A stretch of DNA of 64,000 bases from Pseudomonas viridiflava (GCF_900602065.1 NZ_UWFN01000116.1:186001-250000), one strand, 5' to 3'. Shown: positions 1 to 8,026, counted from the stretch's first letter. Numbers and translations are program-made. Notes: generated by a model from the sequence alone, not told the origin.

Positions 1-608
1 CGCTTGGGCAGGGAGTTACCAAACGCCTGCAAACGGGTCAGAAACTGCGAAGTGTGAAACAGCGTTGCCCCCGGCAAGCCGGAAAACTGCTCGGGTATGC
101 GCGGCGTGCTGCCGCTGGACAGCACGATGTTACGGGTCTCGAAACTGCCCTTCTGCGTCTCGATCCGCACGAGGCTGAGGCGGCCATCGCGGATCACCGG
201 CAGAATTTCCCTGACCGGTGCGTTGAAGTGTGTGTGGCTGTCCACTTGCGCCGAGACCCAGCGCAGATAGTCCGACCACTCATGACGGCTGGCGGGACGC
301 CCGAGCAAGCCGAAATCGAACAGGCGGCCTTTGTCCTTGAGGTACATCGCAAACGAAAACCGACTGCGCGGATTACGCGGTGTCACCAGGTCACGAAAGA
401 CGTGGTGGTTGATGTCGGTGCCACTGAGCAACAACTCACGATGCCAGTGAGTCTCGTGAGCCGCTTCGAGAAAACACAGGGAGAGGTCGCCTGGCGGCGT
501 GCCAACTTCCCGTGCGTCTTCAAATACGCACGACAGCGCGATCCCTGCCGGGCCAAAGCCGATGCATACGGCGTCTGCGTGAGCGACTCCGGGTGTTGAT
601 GCGTTCAT
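1..608 (-). CDS. L-lysine/L-ornithine N-monooxygenase (SidA/IucD/PvdA family), partial
   Basis: Flavin- and NADPH-dependent hydroxylase of the side-chain amine of lysine or ornithine. The first ~202 residues are in the window and the frame stays open to base 1, so the C-terminal half is missing. An FAD-binding motif GFGPAG lies at residues 17-22, followed by the family's typical W-H-x-E stretch and the YLxxKGRLFDF region. The ATG overlaps the stop of the upstream gene as ATGA, so translation is coupled. As last visible gene of the cupin/MetRS-like/FAD-oxidoreductase operon it probably supplies the N-hydroxylated amino acid to the N-N bond-forming step. Lysine versus ornithine cannot be decided from sequence alone. 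A siderophore hydroxylase is the alternative, but no NRPS or acyltransferase gene is visible. Confidence 0.85.
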   Translation of the reverse strand, partial: MNASTPGVAHADAVCIGFGPAGIALSCVFEDAREVGTPPGDLSLCFLEAAHETHWHRELLLSGTDINHHVFRDLVTPRNPRSRFSFAMYLKDKGRLFDFGLLGRPASRHEWSDYLRWVSAQVDSHTHFNAPVREILPVIRDGRLSLVRIETQKGSFETRNIVLSSGSTPRIPEQFSGLPGATLFHTSQFLTRLQAFGNSLPK

Positions 609-1639
609 TTGCGTTCCATCCATAGTGTTGAAGGCATGAGGGTTGAGGGCGTTGTCGAATCGCTGGACCCGTTTTCAGCGCACGATCCGGTTACCGCGCG
701 CAGACCGTGGGGACCGACCTGCCATAGCCGGTTACAGGCGCCTCTGAGCTCACCTTGATCGAAGCTGACGTCGCCCAAGGGCGTGCTGAACGTTGTGTGA
801 TTGAGGGCCTGAAGCAGATCGGCGCGGCGCCACTCACGGTTCGCCAGCACTCCCAGCACGTGAAACAGCAGCAGGCTCTCCCGGTAGTAGGTTTCGGGGG
901 CCGTCTCGAACAGCGCCTGGTGCTGGACGGTGCCGTGGCAACGATCTGAGTCATCATCGGGATGGCCGAAACCGATAACCCAGGTCGTGGAATCGTCGAC
1001 GGCGGCGTTACCCAGCCAGCGCGAGGCCGCGTCATCAGTGAAAATCAGCGGCCTCAGGCTGCCGCTGGCGCGACGTTGCCGCCAATGGTCACGGCTGCTG
1101 CGCAGGCGTCCGGCAAAAACCTCCACCTGCGCCTGTTCACGCTCATCGGTCTGCGCTACGCCGTAATCGCCTGCCACCTGAGCGATACCCTTGGCAAGCG
1201 CCCGCCCATGAGCACTTTGATCGGCGACGACATGAAGGGTTTTCCAGCCTTTGGCCCTGATCCAGCCCACTAAGTCCCTGGCCAGTTGGCGATCCGATGG
1301 GCAGAAGCGAAACACGTTGTGGTGGTCACGCGTCAGGCAATCGATGGTCGCCGCAGGGGTCAGCAGTGCAATACCCGCCTGCCGATAAACCGCCGCCGCA
1401 CTGAGCGCCGCGTCGGATGAAAAATGCCCAACCACCAGATCAACGCTGGCCGCGACCATTTCACGGGCGACCTCTTCGGCACGCACAGGGTCGGCACCGT
1501 CATCCAGAAAGTGCCACTGCACGTGCGCGAGGCCCGGAATGAAATTGCGCGCCACACACAGCGCCCGCAGAAAGGTCCGGGCGTGCGGAGTGTCAGCAGG
1601 ATCGAACAAGGCAGACACGCCGACCTTGAGCCTCTTCAT
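605..1639 (-). CDS. Type-1 periplasmic-binding-fold protein without signal peptide (AmiC/LivJ-like)
   Basis: 344 residues with the Rossmann-like alternation of a branched-chain amino acid/amide receptor: an N-terminal KVGVSALFDP strand, the VDLVVGHFSSDAALSAA segment (the usual ligand loop, near 70-85) and the LLTPAAT segment after it. There is no signal peptide or lipobox, so it should be cytoplasmic, unlike transport receptors of this fold. AmiC of the amidase operon is the known cytoplasmic precedent, where the protein senses ligand and controls a regulator. It overlaps both neighbours by ATGA junctions, inside the presumed hydrazine operon, so an in-operon sensor or carrier of a pathway compound is a reasonable inference. 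No ABC permease is nearby. Confidence 0.7.
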   Translation of the reverse strand: MKRLKVGVSALFDPADTPHARTFLRALCVARNFIPGLAHVQWHFLDDGADPVRAEEVAREMVAASVDLVVGHFSSDAALSAAAVYRQAGIALLTPAATIDCLTRDHHNVFRFCPSDRQLARDLVGWIRAKGWKTLHVVADQSAHGRALAKGIAQVAGDYGVAQTDEREQAQVEVFAGRLRSSRDHWRQRRASGSLRPLIFTDDAASRWLGNAAVDDSTTWVIGFGHPDDDSDRCHGTVQHQALFETAPETYYRESLLLFHVLGVLANREWRRADLLQALNHTTFSTPLGDVSFDQGELRGACNRLWQVGPHGLRAVTGSCAENGSSDSTTPSTLMPSTLWMERK

Positions 1640-2769
1640 GGCTGCACCCCAACCGCTGCGTCAGGCAGCATGGCTCGCAGTGGCGAGAGTGCCGACCAGT
1701 CTTGATCGAGTGGTGTATTCAGCAGATGTCGCTGCACCTGTTCCAACGCAATACAGGCAATGCCCGGAGCAAACTTGAAGCCAAGGCCGGACATGCCCGT
1801 GGCCAGAAACAGCGGGCTGTCTTCGCCAATAAATCCAAGCAAAGGCCTGCCATCAGGGCTGTAGCTATCGAACCCCGGCAACACATCCAGCACCTGTGAA
1901 TGAGTGCAGCCGGTCAGTTGGCGTACTCGCCTCGCCGCATCTTGTTGATTACGCGCGTCAGTGGGCGGCAGCTCACTCGGGGACACTCGAATATCGCGAA
2001 AACCGCAACCGGTCTGCGCGATATGCCGCGTCAGCGGGATCAGATAACTCTGGCTGACCGCGTCTATGATCGGCATATCGCAATCTGCGTCGGTCAGCAC
2101 CCTGGCCAGGGGAATCGAGCGGGTCTCCAGCGTCAACTCCGGCACCCATTGACGACTCCACCCGCCCGCCGCCACCACCAATGCACGGCAGCGCAGCGTA
2201 CTGGCGCCCAGCCCGATATGAACCTCGTGTCGGGAGTGGCAAGCAATCGATTGCACCTCGCAATGCTCCAGCAACAAGCCGTTGCTGCGCACCACGTCAG
2301 CGAGCAGATGCGTCGCCAGCCGTACATGACCGACGCAGGCATGGGGTTCGAAAAGAATGACCCGCTCACCTTCCGGAACCGGCGCGAATGGCATGCCGTT
2401 GAGTTCCTGAGTTGCAATCAGGCGCATGGGGTATTCAGCGCTGGCGTGTCGTTCAATTGCGCGCTGAAGCGCGTCCGTCTGCTCGGGCGCAGCGCAGTAA
2501 ATCGCACCGCTACGCTGCAACGCTCTGGCGTAAGTACTCGCGAAAATACCGTTGTGTATCTGGCCGATGGAAAACGCTGCGAGGTCCATCAACAACGGAT
2601 CAGGGTCGTACAGGCGCACCAGACCACCCGAAAAGCCACTGGCCCCGCCAGCACCGACCACGCCTTTTTCGATCAGGGCAACCGCCATTCCGGCACTGCT
2701 GAGCCGGGCCGCAATACTTGCGCCGATAATCCCGGCGCCAATCACTGCGACGTCATAGTCCATAAACAT
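1636..2769 (-). CDS. FAD-dependent amino acid oxidase-like protein (DAO/DadA/glycine oxidase family)
   Basis: 377 residues. The N-terminus has the dinucleotide motif GAGIIG at 11-16 preceded by a beta strand and followed, about 18 residues later, by an acidic residue (LIEKG), typical for FAD binding; a C-terminal GLGFKFAPGI stretch matches the second FAD-contact region of the DAO fold. Such enzymes oxidise C-N bonds of amino acids or secondary amines. In known hydrazine pathways an enzyme of this family oxidatively cuts the lysine-derived hydrazine to free the hydrazino acid, and its place directly after the MetRS-like gene fits. The start at 2769 is chosen for length; an ATG six bases downstream is equally possible. 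It overlaps the next gene by ATGA. Confidence 0.8.
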   Translation of the reverse strand: MFMDYDVAVIGAGIIGASIAARLSSAGMAVALIEKGVVGAGGASGFSGGLVRLYDPDPLLMDLAAFSIGQIHNGIFASTYARALQRSGAIYCAAPEQTDALQRAIERHASAEYPMRLIATQELNGMPFAPVPEGERVILFEPHACVGHVRLATHLLADVVRSNGLLLEHCEVQSIACHSRHEVHIGLGASTLRCRALVVAAGGWSRQWVPELTLETRSIPLARVLTDADCDMPIIDAVSQSYLIPLTRHIAQTGCGFRDIRVSPSELPPTDARNQQDAARRVRQLTGCTHSQVLDVLPGFDSYSPDGRPLLGFIGEDSPLFLATGMSGLGFKFAPGIACIALEQVQRHLLNTPLDQDWSALSPLRAMLPDAAVGVQP

Positions 2770-2784
2770 GAGTGATGAGTCCGT

Positions 2785-4287
2785 TCAGATGCAGTATTCA
2801 GCGGCCGAGCCGGTAAGAATCGTCGCGCTGACTCTGTCCAGCGGCAGCGAAAATGCCTCGGCAACACGCGCCGCCGTGTCGGGAATCAGGGCCTGCCCCG
2901 TTACGGCGATGAAGGCAGCGAAGTGGTCGACCTGCCGCCCTTCGCTCAGGCGGGCTGTGGCGATGGCGATCACGTCGAGTAGCACCCCCGCCATGCTTTT
3001 CATCGAGAACAGTTCTGGCTGAACGGCCTTGATCCATTGCAGGCGCAACGCTTCAAGCAAGCCTGCGTCAGGGCCACACATCCCGTTCCACCAACTGCTG
3101 CCGCCCTGCCGCGCACCGGCCTCCAGCAACGCCGGGAAAAAATCATCGAACACCTCCGCGCGCCACTGCAGGAAATGCTGCAGACGGAAATCGCCTTCAC
3201 ACTCCTCCGGTGCAACGCTGGCCAGATACAGGCGAGCGCTGTCGGCGCATGCCTGAGCGACCAGATCAGCGACCCAGATCGCATGGTTACGGCTGGTGGA
3301 CAGGTTGAGGCCGTCGAGTTTGAGGAACTGATTGGGCATGAACAGTTGGCGTGCGTCTAACTCATCAAGCACCGATAACAGGGCCGGATAGACCACTGCG
3401 TGGCTGAACACGCAGTCGAAACCAAGAAAGTGCACCAGCGTACCCTGCCCTGATTGCCAGTACTGCTGGAACAGGTGTGGCTTGCCGATCTGCGCCGCAT
3501 GTTCACGAAACGCAGCCATGTAACCGGCCAGCCCCATGAACCAGGTATGGACACGACACGAATCACCCTCGGCCAGGTCCAGTCCGGCATCGCCGGGCCG
3601 TGTGACGCCCCAGTCGTGCAAGTGCTCAAGGGTCTCGACCAGCCAGTTATTCAGCGGCTTGCGCCATCTGCGATTAAGCAAACGGTCGCGCAACACCGGT
3701 TTGAACAGCGCCAGTTTGAGAAATGCGCGATGGCTGTTGCGCCACTTCACAGGCTGGCTGCAGAGTTTGCAGTGCAGCGCGGTCATGAGTATCGAGTCCG
3801 GTGCCTGAGCACAGTTTTCGCACTGACTAGCGTCGGATTCGGCACCGCAGTAATTGCACAGTCCACGGGCAAAGGCTTCGTAGCCCCAGACATCACAGCT
3901 CGCGCAGTACGCTTCACTGGCATCACGAAACTCGATGACTCCCGCATCGCGTGCCTTGTCGAACACCTCACGCACTGCGTCAGCGAAGAATGCATTGCCC
4001 TGCGGCCGCATCCAGTTATCGGGCCTGATATTGATCGCCGCCAGTGACGCTTCAATTCGGTCCGAATTGCGCACCGCCAGCTCGACAGGGTCAACGCCCT
4101 GCTCCAGGCCTTTGCGCAGCATGTAAGACTGGTAGTCATCGGAATAGGAAACCAGTACGCAGTCATGACCTCGCTGGCGTTGCACACGGGTGAACACGTC
4201 AGCGCCCAGAAACGGTCCGGCGATATGGCCGATGTGCAAGTCGCCGTTGGGCGTCGGTGGGGTGATGGTGACCACGAACCTAGTCAT
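2785..4287 (-). CDS. Methionyl-tRNA synthetase-like protein, probable hydrazine synthetase catalytic subunit
   Basis: 500 residues, class I aminoacyl-tRNA synthetase catalytic fold of MetG type. The HIGH motif is intact at residues 18-21, and a knuckle region with paired cysteines (128/131, 144/147, 156/159, 173/176) follows. The KMSKS loop is degenerate: LNLSTSRNH at 327-335 has Asn and Thr where both lysines normally stand. The C-terminal anticodon-binding part is short. A housekeeping MetRS would be longer and not sit in such an operon. In s56-p1, triacsin and pyrazofurin biosynthesis a cupin fused to a MetRS-like domain joins an N-hydroxylysine to an amino acid using ATP. Here the cupin is a separate gene whose last 8 bases overlap this start. 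The function is inferred; the family call is firm. Confidence 0.85.
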   Translation of the reverse strand: MTRFVVTITPPTPNGDLHIGHIAGPFLGADVFTRVQRQRGHDCVLVSYSDDYQSYMLRKGLEQGVDPVELAVRNSDRIEASLAAINIRPDNWMRPQGNAFFADAVREVFDKARDAGVIEFRDASEAYCASCDVWGYEAFARGLCNYCGAESDASQCENCAQAPDSILMTALHCKLCSQPVKWRNSHRAFLKLALFKPVLRDRLLNRRWRKPLNNWLVETLEHLHDWGVTRPGDAGLDLAEGDSCRVHTWFMGLAGYMAAFREHAAQIGKPHLFQQYWQSGQGTLVHFLGFDCVFSHAVVYPALLSVLDELDARQLFMPNQFLKLDGLNLSTSRNHAIWVADLVAQACADSARLYLASVAPEECEGDFRLQHFLQWRAEVFDDFFPALLEAGARQGGSSWWNGMCGPDAGLLEALRLQWIKAVQPELFSMKSMAGVLLDVIAIATARLSEGRQVDHFAAFIAVTGQALIPDTAARVAEAFSLPLDRVSATILTGSAAEYCI

Positions 4288-4672
4288 TCAGGCACCCCGT
4301 AGTCTCGTTGTGCTGAGCGACGAAGTCGTTGACGTAATTCATGTCCCACCAGACCACGTATAAATGAAAGTCCTCGGGTGAATCATTGATGATGTAATGA
4401 TCGGTGTGCTTGGGAATCGCCGCGATATCACCCACGCCAAACTCCAGCTCTCGCTCGCCAATCACCAGCCGTGCGCGGCCCTTGATGGCGATGAATATCT
4501 CCTGATCGATCTGGGTATGCGGCTCACTGCGAGTGCCGGGCCGCACCACACACCAACCGCCGGCAAACGGCATCGGGTAGCCTTGCCAAGGGAGCAAACG
4601 ACTGCCGTCCAGACCGTATTCATGAACCAGATTGTCGAAACGGGTTGAGCGAAGTATTTCGAACTTTTGCAT
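4280..4672 (-). CDS. Single-domain cupin, probable N-N bond-forming partner of the MetRS-like protein
   Basis: 130 residues. Cupin motif 1 runs from G46 to G65 with H52, Q54 and E58 as likely metal ligands (PHTQIDQEIF); motif 2 is GDIAAIPKHTDHYIIN at 81-96 with H89 and H92. The start at 4672 is preferred because a GGAGG lies seven bases upstream; an in-frame ATG at 4708 has no ribosome-binding site. The gene overlaps the MetRS-like start by 8 bases, so the two are made together. In fused hydrazine synthetases the cupin converts the aminoacyl-hydroxylamine ester into the hydrazine. It is first gene of the operon; the 285-bp gap upstream must hold the promoter, though no clear box is seen. Alternative: a generic cupin isomerase. 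Confidence 0.8.
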   Translation of the reverse strand: MQKFEILRSTRFDNLVHEYGLDGSRLLPWQGYPMPFAGGWCVVRPGTRSEPHTQIDQEIFIAIKGRARLVIGERELEFGVGDIAAIPKHTDHYIINDSPEDFHLYVVWWDMNYVNDFVAQHNETTGCLND

Positions 4673-4957
4673 GGCCAGCCTCCGTGGCGAAGTGATGGCC
4701 AGGAGCATGCAATCGACGATGGAAGTTGGCTATCTGATCCATTGATAGAATAAATGTTGCGCATCGAATTTTTAGATTTCAGAAGCGTTTTATTACGCCT
4801 TTACTTATCGCGCCCGCCAAGTATCAGTTGCAGTGATGGCGTCTATCGACAGCCTCCATTTTTGCATGACCCATAACGCGCCTAGAATTCATTTCAACAG
4901 CAAAGCAAACCTTGAAGCTTTGCAGGTATTCCGAATTAATACTCAGTGGAGATTCAC

Positions 4958-5230
4958 ATGAAAAACTTTGCCCTGTTCGCCGCCCTTTCGTTTTTCTCGG
5001 TGTTTGCTTCGGCTAACGACTCCGTCAATAACAACGCACCAGTGCCCCCTGCAGTGGATTACAACTACTCGCAAAATCTGGATATTGCCAAAGTCCTCAA
5101 AGTGACTTCTGCCGAGAGCACCACCTGCGGCCCCGTCCAGGCGCACATGCTGTATCTGGACAGCAAAGGCGTTGAGCACAACCTGCAATACACCCGCATC
5201 AGCGGCGGTAACAATTGCCAGAATGGTTGA
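4958..5230 (+). CDS. Small secreted DUF2790-like protein
   Basis: 90 residues with a cleavable signal peptide (MKNFALFAALSFFSVFASA) followed by a ~70-residue mature domain with the pattern DIAKVLKVTSAESTTCGPVQAHMLYLDSKG, which I recognise as the DUF2790 family found almost only in Pseudomonas. Two cysteines (in TTCGPV and NNCQNG) could form a disulfide in the periplasm. A GGAG lies six to seven bases before the ATG at 4958, which is preferred over an in-frame GTG twelve bases upstream. Its function is not known; several family members respond to metals or stress. It diverges from the cupin operon and is followed by a strong terminator. Confidence 0.8.
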   Translation: MKNFALFAALSFFSVFASANDSVNNNAPVPPAVDYNYSQNLDIAKVLKVTSAESTTCGPVQAHMLYLDSKGVEHNLQYTRISGGNNCQNG

Positions 5231-5265
5231 TCTCATGAGCCCTGACTCATGTTTAGCGACGCAAG

Positions 5266-5301
5266 AAAAGGCCGCTGCAGTTCCCTGCAGTGGCCTTTTT
5301 C
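5266..5301 (+). terminator. Rho-independent terminator after the DUF2790 gene
   Basis: Stem AAAAGGCCGCTGCAG paired with CTGCAGTGGCCTTTTT around a TTCC loop. Runs of A and T on both sides let it act in both directions. Confidence 0.9.
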
Positions 5302-5560
5302 GTGTTGGGTTTAATTAAGCCACCCACTGCACGTTGTGAACAATAATGGCCCGCCCTTCATAAGCACTCAGATGAAGTTTATTAACCAGGGCCGTCGGCA
5401 CACTATTCCCTTGCCCGGTATTAGTGGGGCCTGTTTATCTCAACCGGATCAAACCAAGGTATACAAGGAACACACTCAGGCGCTAATCCGCTGACTGCAG
5501 GTAGCACAGACCGTGCGAGAACTTTTAATTAATCTGCGTACTTCAGCACTATAAACGCGC
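5302..5560. other. Gap between the DUF2790 gene and the Dps-like gene
   Basis: No confident gene. On the minus strand bases ~5317-5430 are open for about 38 codons and end in TAA, reading ...GRAIIVHNVQWVA, with no proper start; this may be the tail of a decayed gene but could be chance. The right end must hold the promoter of the next gene. Confidence 0.4.
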
Positions 5561-5571
5561 AGGAGTTGAGC

Positions 5572-6174
5572 ATGACGAACGCAATGAATCACGAACGCAC
5601 TCACTGGACCGACTGTCGTGTCAGCGCATACGGCGCACACTTTTCACTGAGTCGAGTCGCCCGTATTGAACTGGTTGATTTGATGCGTCGGCACCTGAGT
5701 ACGCATGTCGAGTTGCTCGATCAGTTGAAAAATATTCAGCATCATCTGCGTAACCCGGGCTTTACCGTCATGAAGCAGCCGTTTGATCGCTTGGCCGAAG
5801 CGACCACCACTCACATTGAGTACCTGTGTGCACGTATCAAGGATTTCGGTGGTATGCCGGAGCGCGTGCTGCTGGCTTCGATGCGGGCACCGATTCAGCA
5901 TTGTGCTGAGGTGCCCTTTGCAGACGGACTGAATAACATACACAGCCGCGCGCAAGAGCTGGGGTCATTTGCCCGACAGCTTCAGCCTGTGACTCAGCGC
6001 GCCAGCCGCTATGGGGACTACGCGACAGCCACCCTGGTCACCGAAATTCTCGCCCAGGCGCAAACGATCATTCACGCCATCAAGCTGAATATTCCCGCCA
6101 GCCGCGCGAATGCCGTGCCGCCAGCGCTCTATCAGCAAACGCCGAAGCCTGTAACGCACAGTGCTCGCCGCTGA
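5572..6174 (+). CDS. Dps/ferritin-like four-helix protein with altered ferroxidase site
   Basis: 200 residues from the ATG at 5572, which has AGGAG six bases upstream; an in-frame TTG just before it is unlikely. The central part follows the Dps pattern: a helix ending in NIQHHLRNPGF (equivalent of H-W-N), then F-x-x-M-K-x-x-FDRLAE, then THIEYLCARIKDFGGMPE, equivalent to the HLDxxAERxxxLGG helix. The second canonical histidine is replaced by lysine and the D-x-x-x-E pair is partly changed, so iron oxidation may be weak or absent. A basic 25-residue tail could bind DNA. Probable role: DNA protection or an iron-storage derivative. The assignment rests on pattern only. Confidence 0.6.
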   Translation: MTNAMNHERTHWTDCRVSAYGAHFSLSRVARIELVDLMRRHLSTHVELLDQLKNIQHHLRNPGFTVMKQPFDRLAEATTTHIEYLCARIKDFGGMPERVLLASMRAPIQHCAEVPFADGLNNIHSRAQELGSFARQLQPVTQRASRYGDYATATLVTEILAQAQTIIHAIKLNIPASRANAVPPALYQQTPKPVTHSARR

Positions 6175-6202
6175 CATGAGTGAAAGACCAGACCGATAAA
6201 AA

Positions 6203-6232
6203 CCAGGCAGACGCTACGGCTGCCTGGCGACA
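6203..6232 (-). terminator. Terminator of the OprD-family porin gene
   Basis: Perfect 8-bp stem CCAGGCAG/CTGCCTGG; on the minus strand it is followed by TTTTT. It lies between the convergent Dps-like and porin genes. Confidence 0.8.
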
Positions 6233-6243
6233 GGTACCGGGTA

Positions 6244-7578
6244 TCAGAAGATATTGATCGGGTAGTCAGCGATCAGACGGAATTCATTGTTATCGGTATC
6301 GCCCTGATCGGCATTTGCCCGGTGCCAGGACTGACGCAGACGCAATGCGAGGTCCTTGGCAGGTCCGGTCTGGACCACGTACTTGGCTTCGACATCGGTC
6401 TCGTGGTGCTTACCATCTTCACCGTAACCGCCATACTGGGTATTGGCGGGCATGTTGGTGCCGTCGATGTCATATCCCTTGACGTAACGGACCATGAAGC
6501 CAAGGCCGGGTACACCATAACTCGCCATGTTCAGGTCATAACGCGCCTGCCATGATTTTTCTCCCGGACCGTTGAAGTCCGAGTACTGCACGGAGTTGTT
6601 GAGGAAGATCGAATCCGCTGTATCACCGGCCGAATTATCACCGAAAGCAACATAGTCAAATGGCGTATCGCCATTAACTTTTTGGAAGGCCAGTGTCACT
6701 GTGTGAGCCGTCAGGAAAGAATAAGCGGCAGCCATCGACCATGTAGTGTTGCTGATATCACCCGCTTTGGATTGGCCCGAATCGGTGGTGCGATAGATAT
6801 TGAAATCAAGATTCAGCGACTGCTCATCAGCAAGCGGCAGCGTCAAGTTGGTGTTGGCATAGTACTGATGCCATACATCCTTGAGATCCGAACCGTAGAG
6901 ACTGACCGTCAGATTGTCGTTAATGGTGTACTTGCCACCTGCGTAATCAATGCTACTTGACTCGACATCTGCGTAGGCCGCATGCAAACCGTGATCATTG
7001 TTGGTCGTCACCGGGCCGTTACTGCCGGTGAAGTGCCCGACATCCAGATCAAGGCCATCGATTTCACTGCTCAGCAGATTGAAACCGGTTGCTGTTTGCG
7101 GGAACAGTCTTGTCCCGCCAGCAGCGAATACCGGCGCTGTTGGCTGCAGGTTGCCGTAGCGCAATTCGGTTTTGGAAATGCGTAATTTCACTGCGCCGCC
7201 CGCAGTGCCGTATTCATTCTCTGGTGAATCATTGCGGTTCACCGGCAGGTTCCCGGTACCGCTGGTCCCGGCGCCGCCGTCCAGCTTCAGGCCCCAGTAT
7301 CCGTAGGCATCGACCCCGAACCCCACAGTGCCTTGAGTAAATCCGGAACTGAAATTACCCAACACGGCCTGGGTCCAGTCCTTCTGATCGCCTACGCGAT
7401 CGCCATTGCGGTTCTTGCCATCACGATTGAAATAATAGTTTCTGAGATTGAGGTTGAGGCTACTGCCTTCCACAAATCCGGTGGCTTCAGACTGATCGCT
7501 GACGGTGGCCGCCGATGCCAGTTGACTCACTCCCAGTGAGACCGCCAGCGTGATGAGATTACACTTCAGAAACTTCAT
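6244..7578 (-). CDS. OprD-family outer-membrane porin
   Basis: 444 residues from the ATG at 7578 (GGGGAAAG six bases upstream; a TTG six codons earlier is less likely). A signal peptide ends at SQLASA, followed by the family's N-terminal ATGFVEGSSLNLNLRNYYFNRD strand. The protein is rich in alternating aromatic/polar beta-strand segments, carries the conserved KTELRYGNLQPTAPVFAAGGTRLFPQTATGF region and ends in a Phe-terminated strand (YPINIF), as expected for BAM-inserted barrels. OprD-family channels take up amino acids, peptides or aromatic acids; the substrate cannot be told from sequence. It is a single-gene unit with its own terminator. Confidence 0.92.
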   Translation of the reverse strand: MKFLKCNLITLAVSLGVSQLASAATVSDQSEATGFVEGSSLNLNLRNYYFNRDGKNRNGDRVGDQKDWTQAVLGNFSSGFTQGTVGFGVDAYGYWGLKLDGGAGTSGTGNLPVNRNDSPENEYGTAGGAVKLRISKTELRYGNLQPTAPVFAAGGTRLFPQTATGFNLLSSEIDGLDLDVGHFTGSNGPVTTNNDHGLHAAYADVESSSIDYAGGKYTINDNLTVSLYGSDLKDVWHQYYANTNLTLPLADEQSLNLDFNIYRTTDSGQSKAGDISNTTWSMAAAYSFLTAHTVTLAFQKVNGDTPFDYVAFGDNSAGDTADSIFLNNSVQYSDFNGPGEKSWQARYDLNMASYGVPGLGFMVRYVKGYDIDGTNMPANTQYGGYGEDGKHHETDVEAKYVVQTGPAKDLALRLRQSWHRANADQGDTDNNEFRLIADYPINIF

Positions 7579-7839
7579 TTCTTTCCCCTGTTTCAATATT
7601 GCTTATCGTTTTTCGCGCAACAAGGCTACAGCAAGAATGGCCAGTCTTGGGACATGAGGCCCGATAAGCGATGAGATACGGCAGAAACAAAAATGAGTAC
7701 AAACATTATTGACATACAGGAATGATCAAGAATTCTGACGATTCTGTTCAAGCTCCAGAGGCCCATTCGAAAGGACAGGTTTGCTCACCTGCCCGCGAGT
7801 TTTTAACACCTTTGAAACTTCCGGCGCCTCTTCGTTTGA

Positions 7840-7854
7840 TGATAGTCACTATCA
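7840..7854. promoter_or_regulatory. Fur box
   Basis: TGATAGTCACTATCA is a perfect 7-1-7 inverted repeat and matches the Fur consensus TGATAATNATTATCA except for one symmetric substitution in each arm. It sits 30-35 bases ahead of the likely start of the small RNA that ends at 8026. Confidence 0.75.
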
Positions 7855-7873
7855 ATTATCGTAATAGTCTGAA

Positions 7874-8026
7874 TCTTTCCAGCGATGATAGTGTGGGCGG
7901 CGATGAAGAACGTATTCGATCGCTCTCTGAATCCGCATCAGAGGGCGCCAGATTGATGCTCCCACTTCATCATTCCTTTGGTTAAAACTTTATAGCCACC
8001 TCACTTTTGTGCGGTGGCTTTTTTTT
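7874..8026 (+). ncRNA. prrF: Fur-regulated small RNA, PrrF-type (5' end approximate)
   Basis: A ~150-base stretch with no convincing protein gene lies between a Fur box and a textbook terminator. It contains a hairpin CTCTGA/TCAGAG (7925-7943), a single-stranded pyrimidine-rich core around 7957-7983 including CATTCCTTTGG, which is complementary to a Shine-Dalgarno region, and a terminator at 7994-8026. This is the plan of the PrrF RNAs, which repress iron-protein mRNAs when iron is scarce. The 5' end is set from a TAATAG-like -10 box after the Fur site and may be off by some bases. The PrrF name rests on architecture, not an alignment. Confidence 0.65.
7994..8026 (+). terminator. Rho-independent terminator of the small RNA
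   Basis: AGCCACC paired with GGTGGCT, followed by eight T. Confidence 0.9.

Noticed and set aside
1900..2775. 291-codon plus-strand open frame over the FAD oxidoreductase gene
   Set aside because: Shadow of the real minus-strand gene, which has clear FAD motifs.
7722..7985. Open frame of 87 codons across the Fur-box/small RNA region
   Set aside because: No ribosome-binding site, runs through the Fur palindrome and shows no protein-like composition; the non-coding RNA explains the region better.
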